A DNA stretch of 64,000 nt, from assembly GCA_963556145.1 (NCBI GenBank), contig OY744462.1:1240001-1304000 (forward strand), given 5' to 3'. Of the stretch, positions 23,335-31,852 are shown one piece after another. The stretch's first letter is position 1, and the number at the start of each line of letters is the position of its first letter. The notes below the pieces were generated by a model. It saw only the letters and a list, made by a program, of their open reading frames with translations. It searched no databases and had not been told where the DNA came from. Source of the stretch: Hygrocybe punicea (lineage: Eukaryota; Basidiomycota; Agaricomycetes; Agaricales; Hygrophoraceae). Both the position numbers and the translations under genes were made by a program.

Positions 23335-24708
23335 ATGACTTCTCGCACCAATGCGGACTCAGGGTCTTCGCAGAGACGGACCGGAACGGAATCATTCACG
23401 CACACGTCAAATTCACAAGCACCATCGCAACTTTCCAGTCAAGCACCACGAGAAGAAGTTATCTCTTCTGAGGCGATTATATCTGCAGCCCCGGAATTCC
23501 TTGCTAGGCCGGACATCACTCGACAGTGCGAGCTCATCCTCAACACATTCAGGAGAGGAGCCACCTCCAAGTCCGACGCTTTCCTTGCTCTCGCGGATAC
23601 AATCCCTGGATCTAGGGAACTCGACAGCGCAGGAAGCAGTGCTCTCGCATCCTACCTCGCGATGCTCGACAGGTACGACTCAGCGACCAACATCATTCCC
23701 GGACCGTTCATCGGCGACCCAATCGACTCGCAACGCCCCCTTTCTCCGCGACCGGATAGAGCTCACGCTGCTGGACCGGATGAAGCCAGGATTATCGAAC
23801 CAGTTGAAACCCACATTGTTGGACAGGATCACACCCACGCTGCTAGACCGGATCCATCTCGCGCATCCTCGATCGAACGAGACAGTGAACCGAAACGAAG
23901 GAGAGTCGATGACTCCGCCCTTCCTTGGACCGTCGCGAACATTATCGGGGACGCCATACTCAAACCCGAGCTCGCCAAGACACGTCGGCTCCTCCTCGAA
24001 TTCTCGAAAGACATCAAATATGTCCTCAGTTCGCTACTCAACTCGACCAGCCATATCTCTTTCCCCGAGTCCGAGTGGACGGCCCTCATCAAAGGGCAAT
24101 CCATCAACCTTGACAAGGTCATCACCCACCACCACTCTGTGTGTCACGACACTCGGACCTCCCAGAAACTCGGGGATGGCATCGAACTCCGGTTCGGCTC
24201 ATCCGACCCCATCAAATCCGTCAAGACGATCGGAGAATGGGTCATCGCCTGGGGGAAAGCGTCCGAAGCTACCCTTTGGGTGTTTCCCCACCGGGACCGG
24301 GAGCTGCAACACTACCAACACTACGTACTCGAGCTCTTCAACAGCGCCCATGCTTCCGTTCACGAGAGGATCATCCTCCTCGATCGTAAAATCCGGACGG
24401 AAGTCGCATCGCGCAGGGACCTCCTGCTCAGCGATTTCTCCTCGTTTTCACATTGGGAACGATCTTACCTTTCCGAATTTGGTACAGGTTTCCTCGCGTC
24501 CCCTCATGCGACCAAACGAGATGCTCGAGCCGCTTCAAGCGGCCACAACCGTGCCCGCAACGACACTAAAAAGAAGTCGGAGCCTTGCCGACGTTTCAAT
24601 GACGGAATCTGCCCTTCCACGTCGTCTCAGTGCCGCTACGCTCACATCTGCTCCACATGCCGTCGCGCGGACCATACGTCCGCTTCCTGCACCAACACGA
24701 AGGCCTGA
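23335..24708 (+). CDS. Gag-like protein of the Ngaro-type element
   Basis: 457 residues from MTSRTNADSG. The first half is Ser/Pro-rich with a repeated Arg/Asp/Pro-type segment. The C-terminus holds a CCCH-like finger (CRRFNDGICPSTSSQCRYAH) followed by CSTCRRADHTSASC, a knuckle-like motif expected to bind RNA. The upstream frame is open to 23200, but the ATG at 23335 gives the cleaner N-terminus. It overlaps the RT frame, which lies in the +1 frame. Confidence 0.7.
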   Translation: MTSRTNADSGSSQRRTGTESFTHTSNSQAPSQLSSQAPREEVISSEAIISAAPEFLARPDITRQCELILNTFRRGATSKSDAFLALADTIPGSRELDSAGSSALASYLAMLDRYDSATNIIPGPFIGDPIDSQRPLSPRPDRAHAAGPDEARIIEPVETHIVGQDHTHAARPDPSRASSIERDSEPKRRRVDDSALPWTVANIIGDAILKPELAKTRRLLLEFSKDIKYVLSSLLNSTSHISFPESEWTALIKGQSINLDKVITHHHSVCHDTRTSQKLGDGIELRFGSSDPIKSVKTIGEWVIAWGKASEATLWVFPHRDRELQHYQHYVLELFNSAHASVHERIILLDRKIRTEVASRRDLLLSDFSSFSHWERSYLSEFGTGFLASPHATKRDARAASSGHNRARNDTKKKSEPCRRFNDGICPSTSSQCRYAHICSTCRRADHTSASCTNTKA

Positions 24709-26545
24709 TCTGTTCTACTCCCGTCCTCGTTATTTCCGCAATTTTCTCTGGTCCAACCTCGACACCGGCACTTACCCTTCTGCGCTTACTACGGAATCGG
24801 ATCCTCCACTCCCACAACCTCCCTCCTCCGAGTACACTGATGAACTTGTAGACACAATCTCGCGCAACTCGCACCTTTTCAAGATCGTCACTCCCGTCCG
24901 CGTCCCTGCGTTCGCCCGTCTCCTAACGACCCACCCAAACCAACCTTTCGTCTCCTCTGTGATCACTGGCCTGCGCCAGGGCTTCTGGCCTTGGTCTGTG
25001 TGGGATCCTTCATACCCCTCTACCCACGATGCCTCTGTCCGGCCCCCGAAGTCGGAAAAAGAACGTGACTTCATTCGTGCTCAGCGTGACAAGGAGATTT
25101 CGCTCGGCCGTTTCTCGGAGTCATTTGGTCGGGAACTGCTCCCAGGTATGTACAGCATGCCAGTCCACGCCGTACCTAAACCACGGTCAACCAACCTGAG
25201 GCTCGTCGTCGACCACAGCGCCAGTGTTCACTCTTTGAACTCACTCATCGCTCGCTCGGCCATTGTTGGCTCTCGCCTCGACAACTTGCAGAACCTAGGT
25301 CAGGCTCTACTCAATTTTCGTCGTGAACACGGCAACGCTCCGCTCACCTTGTTCAAATCCGATGTCTCACAAGCTTACCGCCGAATGCCTCTCCACTTCT
25401 TATACCAAGCGAAACAAGTCGTCACGGTCGACGGTGAGCGACATATCGACCGTAACAACAACTTCGGCAATCGCGGAGCTTATCGCATCTGGGCGGCATT
25501 CATGGCGCTTGTGATATGGATTGCAATCTATGTCAAGTCCCTCTCTGACCTCTTTACATACGTTGACGACACTTTCTCTTTCGAAGTTACTGGCCACGTC
25601 GCGTACTACCCTCCGTATGACACGTTCTACCCGTGGAAACAAACGCAACTTCTCCTCCTGTGGGACGAGATTGGTCTACCGCATGAGAAAGAAAAACAAG
25701 AGTTTGGCGACACTGTGATGATCATCGGCTTCCTCTGCGACGCCAACGCCATGACTTTCACCATGATGCCAGAGGCGCGCGCCGACTTGCTGGGCGCCAT
25801 CACCGAGTTCATATCAGCGCCGCGTGGTGGCCGCCGCCACTCCCTTCGCAAATTTCAGCGCATGGCGGGGTGGGTGAACTGGTCTCTAAATGTTTTTCCA
25901 CTCCTCCGCCCGTCACTTTCAAACCTCTACGATAAGATGTCTGGCAAGACCAACTCAGACGCGCTAATCTTCTTGAACAAAGCGGTCATCGACGATCTAC
26001 TCTGGCTTCACCACCATGTAGAGTCAGCACCGGGCGTCCATCTACTGAATGCTGCAGTTTGGGAACCCATTGACGCAGATCTCACCATATTCGGCGATGC
26101 CTGCTTGACTGGCCTTGGATTCGTCTACCCTTCCACAGGCATCGCGTTTCAGCAGCCTCCACCGGCCAACGCACCCGCGGACAACATTTTCTACCTCGAG
26201 GCACTCGTCGTCCTATGGGCCCTCACTCACGCTGCCTCGTTGTCATTCACAGGCCGTCTCGTTATTTACACAGACAGCAGCAATACCTTCGACATATTCA
26301 ACAGTCTCGCCGCAAAACCTGTTTACAATGAGATTTTGAAGCTTGCAGTCGACACGATGATCGCACACGCCATTGATTTACGAGTGTGCCTCGTTGAAGG
26401 CTCCTCCAACATCGTAGCCGACGCCCTGTCCCGCGACCGCCTCGATATTGCGCTCCGTCACCAGCCCAACCTTCGTTTGCGTATCCACCCCCTCCCAGAC
26501 CTTCCTAGACCCCCTCGTGTTAAGCTGGGGGTGCCGGAGGAATGA
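23351..26545 (+). CDS. Reverse transcriptase-RNase H
   Basis: Open for 1064 codons, but the part before about 24600 lies opposite the gag frame and may be translated only by frameshift or internal start. RT motifs: VHAVPKPRSTNLRLVVDHS, then FKSDVSQAYRRMPL (motif A Asp), then FTYVDDTFSF (YVDD catalytic box). RNase H-like domain: TIFGDACLTGLGF, FYLEALVVLWAL, VIYTDSSNTFDIF and NIVADALSRD give the D-E-D-D acidic set. No stops or frameshifts. Its stop overlaps the recombinase start (ATGA at 26542). Confidence 0.88.
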   Translation: MRTQGLRRDGPERNHSRTRQIHKHHRNFPVKHHEKKLSLLRRLYLQPRNSLLGRTSLDSASSSSTHSGEEPPPSPTLSLLSRIQSLDLGNSTAQEAVLSHPTSRCSTGTTQRPTSFPDRSSATQSTRNAPFLRDRIELTLLDRMKPGLSNQLKPTLLDRITPTLLDRIHLAHPRSNETVNRNEGESMTPPFLGPSRTLSGTPYSNPSSPRHVGSSSNSRKTSNMSSVRYSTRPAISLSPSPSGRPSSKGNPSTLTRSSPTTTLCVTTLGPPRNSGMASNSGSAHPTPSNPSRRSENGSSPGGKRPKLPFGCFPTGTGSCNTTNTTYSSSSTAPMLPFTRGSSSSIVKSGRKSHRAGTSCSAISPRFHIGNDLTFPNLVQVSSRPLMRPNEMLEPLQAATTVPATTLKRSRSLADVSMTESALPRRLSAATLTSAPHAVARTIRPLPAPTRRPDLFYSRPRYFRNFLWSNLDTGTYPSALTTESDPPLPQPPSSEYTDELVDTISRNSHLFKIVTPVRVPAFARLLTTHPNQPFVSSVITGLRQGFWPWSVWDPSYPSTHDASVRPPKSEKERDFIRAQRDKEISLGRFSESFGRELLPGMYSMPVHAVPKPRSTNLRLVVDHSASVHSLNSLIARSAIVGSRLDNLQNLGQALLNFRREHGNAPLTLFKSDVSQAYRRMPLHFLYQAKQVVTVDGERHIDRNNNFGNRGAYRIWAAFMALVIWIAIYVKSLSDLFTYVDDTFSFEVTGHVAYYPPYDTFYPWKQTQLLLLWDEIGLPHEKEKQEFGDTVMIIGFLCDANAMTFTMMPEARADLLGAITEFISAPRGGRRHSLRKFQRMAGWVNWSLNVFPLLRPSLSNLYDKMSGKTNSDALIFLNKAVIDDLLWLHHHVESAPGVHLLNAAVWEPIDADLTIFGDACLTGLGFVYPSTGIAFQQPPPANAPADNIFYLEALVVLWALTHAASLSFTGRLVIYTDSSNTFDIFNSLAAKPVYNEILKLAVDTMIAHAIDLRVCLVEGSSNIVADALSRDRLDIALRHQPNLRLRIHPLPDLPRPPRVKLGVPEE

Positions 26546-27534
26546 ACCCCGTGCCGGGACAGTCCCGGCAGCGTGTCCGGCTGCCGTGGACTCTGGAGCG
26601 CCTGCTCCATGAGAGGTCTGTCGCCCTCGGCCTTTCTATCGACAAGTCAACCCGTTCAACTTACAATTCCGCTCTGAATTCTTATCTTACTTTCTGCAAA
26701 TCCCACTCGTTCCCTATTGACCCTACCCCTGACACTCTTAGTTTCTTTGTCGTTTTCATGTGTTCCCACATCAAACCTTCTTCTGTCGACAGCTACTTGT
26801 CGGGTATCGTCAATCAACTGGAGGACCATTTCCCTGACGCTCGCAAGCACCGCAACAGCCGAATCGTTTCTCGCACACTTGCTGGATGCAAACGCCGCTT
26901 TGGTTCGCCGACAACACGCAAAGACCCGCTCTCTCGCTCAGACCTCTGCATCGCAACTGCAAGCATCCACGATGGGTCATCTCATGATGACCGACTTTTT
27001 GTTGCACAACTCCTCACCGGATTCTTTGCACTCCTGCGCCTTGGTGAACTGACCTATCCTGACCATTGCCGTTTGGACGATCCTCGCAAACTCTCGCTGC
27101 GGCACACCGTTTCTTTCACACACCTAGATTACGGTTACACACTGCCTACACACAAAGCCGACTCCTTCTTTCAGGGCAATGTCGTCCGTGTCCAGCGTCT
27201 CCCCGATCCTGATGACCCTTATCGTTTTTTCTTTGCCTACGTTATGTCCCGTGATCGCCTTTTCCCGTTCCACTCACCACTCTGGCTAAAGGCCGATGGT
27301 ACTGTCCCCCGCCGTTCTTGGTTTATCAAACGCATGCGAAATATTTATCCTATCTCCCTTGCAGGCCAGTCTATGCGTGCTGGAGGGGCCACTTCTCTCG
27401 CCATCTCAGGCGCGGCACCTCACATCATTCAGGCCGCGGGGCGCTGGTCATCTACAGCTTTTCAAATCTACATCCGTAAAAACCCCTTTGTGTTGCAGGC
27501 GCTTATACATGGCAGACCGGCGCATTCTTCATGA
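26542..27534 (+). CDS. Tyrosine recombinase of the Ngaro-type element
   Basis: 330 residues. It has an N-terminal SAM-like domain (STRSTYNSALNSYLTFCKSH), the first catalytic Arg in FFALLRLGELTY, the second in QSMRAGGATSLA, a Trp in AAGRWSS (the H/W position) and the Tyr nucleophile in FQIYIRKNP. The position two before the second Arg is Gln-Ser-Met-Arg, so the usual His is not present there. It would integrate the element DNA without a DDE integrase, probably without a target duplication. Translation may be coupled to the RT frame through the ATGA overlap. Confidence 0.85.
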   Translation: MNPVPGQSRQRVRLPWTLERLLHERSVALGLSIDKSTRSTYNSALNSYLTFCKSHSFPIDPTPDTLSFFVVFMCSHIKPSSVDSYLSGIVNQLEDHFPDARKHRNSRIVSRTLAGCKRRFGSPTTRKDPLSRSDLCIATASIHDGSSHDDRLFVAQLLTGFFALLRLGELTYPDHCRLDDPRKLSLRHTVSFTHLDYGYTLPTHKADSFFQGNVVRVQRLPDPDDPYRFFFAYVMSRDRLFPFHSPLWLKADGTVPRRSWFIKRMRNIYPISLAGQSMRAGGATSLAISGAAPHIIQAAGRWSSTAFQIYIRKNPFVLQALIHGRPAHSS

Positions 27535-27944
27535 TTTGTCTTTGGTTGTATCTTTCTTGGACATTCCGTGCCTCCCTCTGATCTTTCCCCTCTCATTCCA
27601 TTGACCCAATATTGAACCCATCTTTTTACATAGACCTTTACCGATTGTACGGCACAAATGTAACTCCAAAATATCTACCTTATGGACTTGTTCTCTCCTG
27701 GCTTCAAGCCGGAAGAACAAGCTCCGATTTTTTGCTATCCCTCGTGCTCCACTTAAGCAGAGTCGATTAGCCGCGAAGTTGAATCCTTCCAAACAAGTTC
27801 ATGTCCCACCTGGCTAATCGACACGTGCAACTCGAGCAGAGTCGATTAGATGCTGTAACCGCGTCGCGATTTTAAAATGGTTCGTTGACTCATCTAAACA
27901 GCACTACACGGAGTCAGTTTGCGGAAACCCTCAAAAATTTCAAC

Positions 27945-28813
27945 ATGTCGAGACCCACCGTTCCAGTTGAGCTTGAAAGGGAAATATTCGAGATAACTGC
28001 GAGGACTCATCGGGGAAGCGCAAGGCGATTGGCGCTTGTCGCTCGTCGAGTCAAGTTTTGGTAAGTACTGCCATTCTTCACTTCAGTTTTCTATGAGTCT
28101 TCTTACATCGGCATGACAGGATCGAACCTATCATGTACGAGATGGTGACACTCGTTTCCTCTACCACACATTCGCGATTCATGTTCACCATCTCTTCGAA
28201 ACCAAAAAGTTTCTTGCAAAAATATGTGAAGACACTGTGTTTGCAGGCCGGCGGAAAGCAGCAGAACGACCTTATCCTTTCTATCTGCACCGGCATTGTC
28301 AACCTTGCCTGTTGGCACGTCGGTCAGCTGCAACACTTGGTTAGACCAGAACTCCTCCTCCGACTTTCCATTGATATATATGCATTCATCCGGAGATCTG
28401 GGACGCTAGATGTACCCTACTTTCCAAACGTCACTCATCTTGACATGATTGGCTCTTGCACGGGCGAGATGCTTCGCATGTTTCCGTCTTTGACGCACAT
28501 CGCGTTTAACGGGTCGGAGCACAATGTTTTTGGACTGGAGTTGCTCCCCGACGTGTTGTCAGCGTTCTCATCCCTAGAGATTGTCCTCATCCTGATCGAC
28601 GACCTGGACGATGTTTCTGAGGTCAGTTTCGCGGAAGTTGACCCTGTTTATCTTCGTGATCCACGGCTCGTGTTGTTAGTAGCTCCTGACGGTGTATTAG
28701 ATTGGGAGGCTCCTGTGCGTGGACAACCGGACATGTGGATGCGAGCGAAAGAAATGGTAGAGCGCCGCAAGAGGGTTATCGAGGGTTGCAGGCTTAAGTG
28801 TGCAAGTCCTTAG
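27945..28813 (+). CDS. Uncharacterised Agaricomycete protein, F-box-protein-like
   Basis: Two exons (27945-28060 and 28120-28813; intron 59 nt, GTAAGT...ACAG) give 269 residues. The N-terminus MSRPTVPVELEREIFEITAR followed by ARRLALVARRVKFW resembles the short F-box-like start (P-x-E-L-x-x-E-I-F) of large mushroom protein families. The middle (VPYFPNVTHLDMIG, FPSLTHIAFNG) hints at leucine-rich-like units. Function unknown. Its promoter overlaps the 3' end assigned to the retroelement. Confidence 0.75.
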
Positions 28814-29194
28814 GGGCAAAAGGTACGTGGGTTCCATCGTAATTCTTCCAGGACGTCGTCTACCCAGAAATCAACAGCTGATTATTAGACCAGTTCGTGA
28901 TGCACATCAGCTTGAGGACATCTGATAGCATTATACAAAGGTGGCTCATGGTGGGATGGTCACCGTTTATATTCTCGAGCTGCGTCAAGCTTGTTGTCTT
29001 TCTAATCTCGTCGGCCCCCTCTCCCTCGGCGCTACGAACAATGATCCGTAGCTCACCTATCACCGTCCTTCTTCCTGTATACCTTTATGTCCATTTGCGG
29101 GATGCCGTCCCTGTCTTTTGGACTCACGTTGTCATCCTTGTCGACTCACGACGAGATGACATCAACTAGGATGAGCAGTTTTGCTTAAGAACTA
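28814..29194. other. Spacer with one short hydrophobic frame
   Basis: Plus-strand frame 28897-29169 (90 codons) has two hydrophobic stretches but no known motif; the opposite strand is also open for 67 codons. Both may be chance. The copia LTR begins at 29195. Confidence 0.3.
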
Positions 29195-29414
29195 TATTGG
29201 AATATATGGTGCAGTGGTTGTTGACCACTGAGATATTTTATGTGGAATTAATTATAATTGCCTCTCTCTGAGAGGGTTTTTATAATACTTGCTAAATCTA
29301 CTAGAAGTTTCTTGTGTTAAGTAGAATAACTGCTGTGCTTCAGCATTATTGATCAGTCAGGTGTTCTGCGGTTACGTGATATGGATTATCAATCCTTTCA
29401 CTATTCAGCCAACA
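29195..29414 (-). repeat. Copia 3' LTR
   Basis: On the minus strand it starts TGTTGG and ends TATTCCAATA-like, aligned over its length with the 244-bp LTRs at 47934 and 52529 (shared TATAAAA box and CTCTCAGAGAGAGG-like block), about 24 bp shorter through small deletions. Confidence 0.85.
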
Positions 29415-29550
29415 CTCCCCCTTGGTCAAATACTCTTCAACTCATTTTGGGTCACAGTAAACATTGTCCCTGTATTCTGTTATGTGTTCCGCTCTTTCCA
29501 GTTCCTCTCCAGTGAATAGACCAAGTTCAGTCGTGAACTTTGTGTGAAGC

Positions 29551-31098
29551 TAGTGCTGCCAAAGTTCAGTTCAGAACCAATCTGAACCCAGTTTGAACTC
29601 CAAACTGAACTGGAAGTTCAGTTCAGTCCAGCACCTTGGGCTGAACTGAACCCTGGGTTCGGTTTGGGGTTCAGGCAACCCCTGGGTTGTCTAAACAGTT
29701 CATGAGCGGTTCAGAACTGCCAAACTGATGTCTGCAGGTATGTATTTTGTGCTCCAAATGAAAGTTTTACTCACATGCTGATTCGGCAAATTTCCACTAA
29801 ACTTTATTCTCAGCCACCAACAACCACCACTCTGAAAAGCCTTGAATGCTTGCATTTGAGGCAAATAGGTAAGTTCTACTTTCATTATCATTTGTAACTC
29901 ATTCACTAATACTTTTGTAAGCTCTTCTACCAGCCACCAGACAGACGACAATGACAACAACGATGACGATGACGACCATGCACAATGCAAGCATGAGCAC
30001 CAGCATCAGAGGTAGTGTTGCCTCAACTCAGCTGGTCAGGAAAAGCTGATCCCAGTTCTGATTTATTGGTGCACAACCAGCTTTCTCACAGGCTGATATT
30101 TTGTAGCTATAGACCATAGCTACAAAATATCAGCCTGTGAGAAAGCTGGTTGTGCACCACAAAATCAGAACCGGGATCAGCTTTTCCTGACCAGCCAAGT
30201 TGAGGCAACACTAATCGGAGGTGGCGGCAGCGGCAGCACCAGCACCAGCACTAGCACCAGCACCAGCACCACCATAGCAGCGTGTTGCCATCAACCAGTA
30301 AGTGTTTATTTATTAATCAGTAACAACTAACACTACCATTCCCACCAGCCCAATGACACCCACACCCACACCCACGCTAACACCAACACCAATGCCCACA
30401 CCCACACCAACACCAATGCCAACACCAACACCAATGCAATGCCACACCAATGCAACACCAATGCCAATGCCAATGCCAACTTCCACAGCAATGGCAATGG
30501 CAATGGCAATGGCAACAGCAATGGCAACAGCAATGCAATGACAACAACTTGGATAACAGATCATGATGGAAGTGAGGGGAGCAGCAGGAGCCACCCCCGC
30601 TGCACTAGGTATGCTCCAAATTAATTTGATTTATGTTCTAGTTCTATCTACTCAGAAAACAATGACCAGCAAAGTCACGGGATCACTGCCAGGGTCTAGG
30701 TCTCCACCCCCAGCAAACACCTCGCAAACATGCAGCCCAGTGTCAATTGACATCAGGGCTATGTTCATGAGGTTACAAGGAGGTGGGTGCCTCACCAGCG
30801 CCAAGTGATACCCATGGGTAAACCCACAAAAACATATAATAATATATTGAGTTTCTGGGATAGTTAGAATATATAGAATAATAAATTGTGAAATTTTTAC
30901 ATGTAGAATGCGTGATAATACTAAAATTGAATGTCTGAACTGTTCATGAACTCAGTTTGGGCCCTGAAAAAAAAAATCTGAATGGTTCAGGGTGGTTCAG
31001 GTTCAGTTCACGTGAAATCCTGAACTGAACCCGGAGTTCAGTTCAGGGTTCAGCCAAAATGGGTCTGAACTGGACTGAACTGAACTTTGGTAGCACTA
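29551..31098 (+). mobile_element. Non-autonomous hAT-like element (copy a)
   Basis: Ends are TAGTGCTGCCAAAG and CTTTGGTAGCACTA (terminal inverted repeats of YARNG type). It is flanked on both sides by the perfect 8-bp duplication TGTGAAGC, the hAT hallmark; the intact copia copy shows the empty site. Subterminal zones are dense in CTGAACTGAAC words. The centre is a microsatellite of CAC/CAG/AATGCC units (30230-30540). It has splice-like GTAAGT...CTAAC...CAG signals (about 30299-30350) but no transposase. It carries a nested foldback MITE at 30013-30213. Confidence 0.9.
30013..30213. mobile_element. 201-bp foldback hAT-type MITE
   Basis: Begins TAGTGTTGCC, ends GGCAACACTA, and almost its entire length is one long inverted repeat with a centre near 30110 (TAGCTATAGACCATAGCTA). 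Flanking 8-mers ATCAGAGG and ATCGGAGG match in 7 of 8 bases, a target-site duplication. Nested inside hAT-like copy a. Confidence 0.9.
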
Positions 31099-31199
31099 TG
31101 TGAAGCAGGCAAGGTAACCCTTTCATAAATATGTCTGCTAGATTTTCTTCAGAAGGGATATATGTGACTTTAAGAATACCAGACATGACATGATCTCAT

Positions 31200-31762
31200 T
31201 GTGACAGTGAGTGTCAGTGTAGACTTGGATAGAGGAATCTACAGAAAGGGGTGATCAAGAAGTTTAGTTTTCTATAGAGCTGTCTAATCAATCCAACCCA
31301 AATCTGGGGGTTCCAGAACAGAGGGGAAGTGTGGGGAAAGTACGAAGAGAAAACTGAAGTGTAGAACTGAGGTGTGGTGATAATCCGTGAGGTGGAACAA
31401 TAACCTATCTTCTTCTATGTAAAAGTACAACTTTTATACTACTGTAAGAAACCTGTGCTATAGTAACTATGTGCTACAAGTGAAGGCTGTAAGTGATAGG
31501 GGATGAGTGGAGAGGAGGATAGGAGGTGGGTGCTATGTACTAGGGAATGGGAAACAAAGATATATGATATACAAATAGAAACACACTAATTCTGAGTTGT
31601 TAGGACGCATTGTGAGTAGGAACAATTCTGGGGTCAGAATCTGGACTGGAATTGTTAGAGAGGACCAGAATCAGGTGGAATTGATGACATTGGACTGGAA
31701 ATGGACAGGAATGGAGTGGAATATGAAGAGAAAATGGATCCACGTGATCCGGAGCCTCTACA
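31200..31762 (+). mobile_element. Solo LTR (family of the 43248 element)
   Basis: 563 bp, TGTGAC...CCTCTACA, similar over its length to the LTRs at 43248-43872 and 59624-62995. It is flanked by the 4-bp duplication TCAT. Aligning with the full-length copia shows the unoccupied sequence GATCTCATAGG, confirming insertion into the copia pol with a 4-bp TSD. Confidence 0.88.
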
Positions 31763-31852
31763 TCATAGGAAATGTAGATTGATATCTATATGTTTCATCT
31801 GCATGTGGAATTCCAGGTTGTGCGATATAGCAATCACAGACTGATTATTGGA

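Larger units (their letters stand above)
23061..27900 (+). mobile_element. Ngaro/DIRS-like tyrosine-recombinase retrotransposon
   Basis: Three overlapping open frames in the order gag-like, RT-RNase H, tyrosine recombinase, with no DDE integrase and no DIRS-type methyltransferase. That is the layout of Ngaro elements, known from basidiomycetes. The coding part (23335-27534) has no internal stop. GC-rich codon use differs from the AT-rich flanks. Boundaries are estimates: I did not find the split direct repeats expected of this class. The 3' noncoding part contains AGCAGAGTCGATTAG twice (27757 and 27836) plus an inverted CTAATCGAC, which may be part of that repeat system. Intact coding suggests a young insertion. 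Confidence 0.75.

Noticed and set aside
30313..30594. Open frames of 60-93 codons rich in Val/Ile or Pro/Thr
   Set aside because: They are translations of CAC/AATGCC microsatellites in every phase on both strands; no start context or conserved edges.
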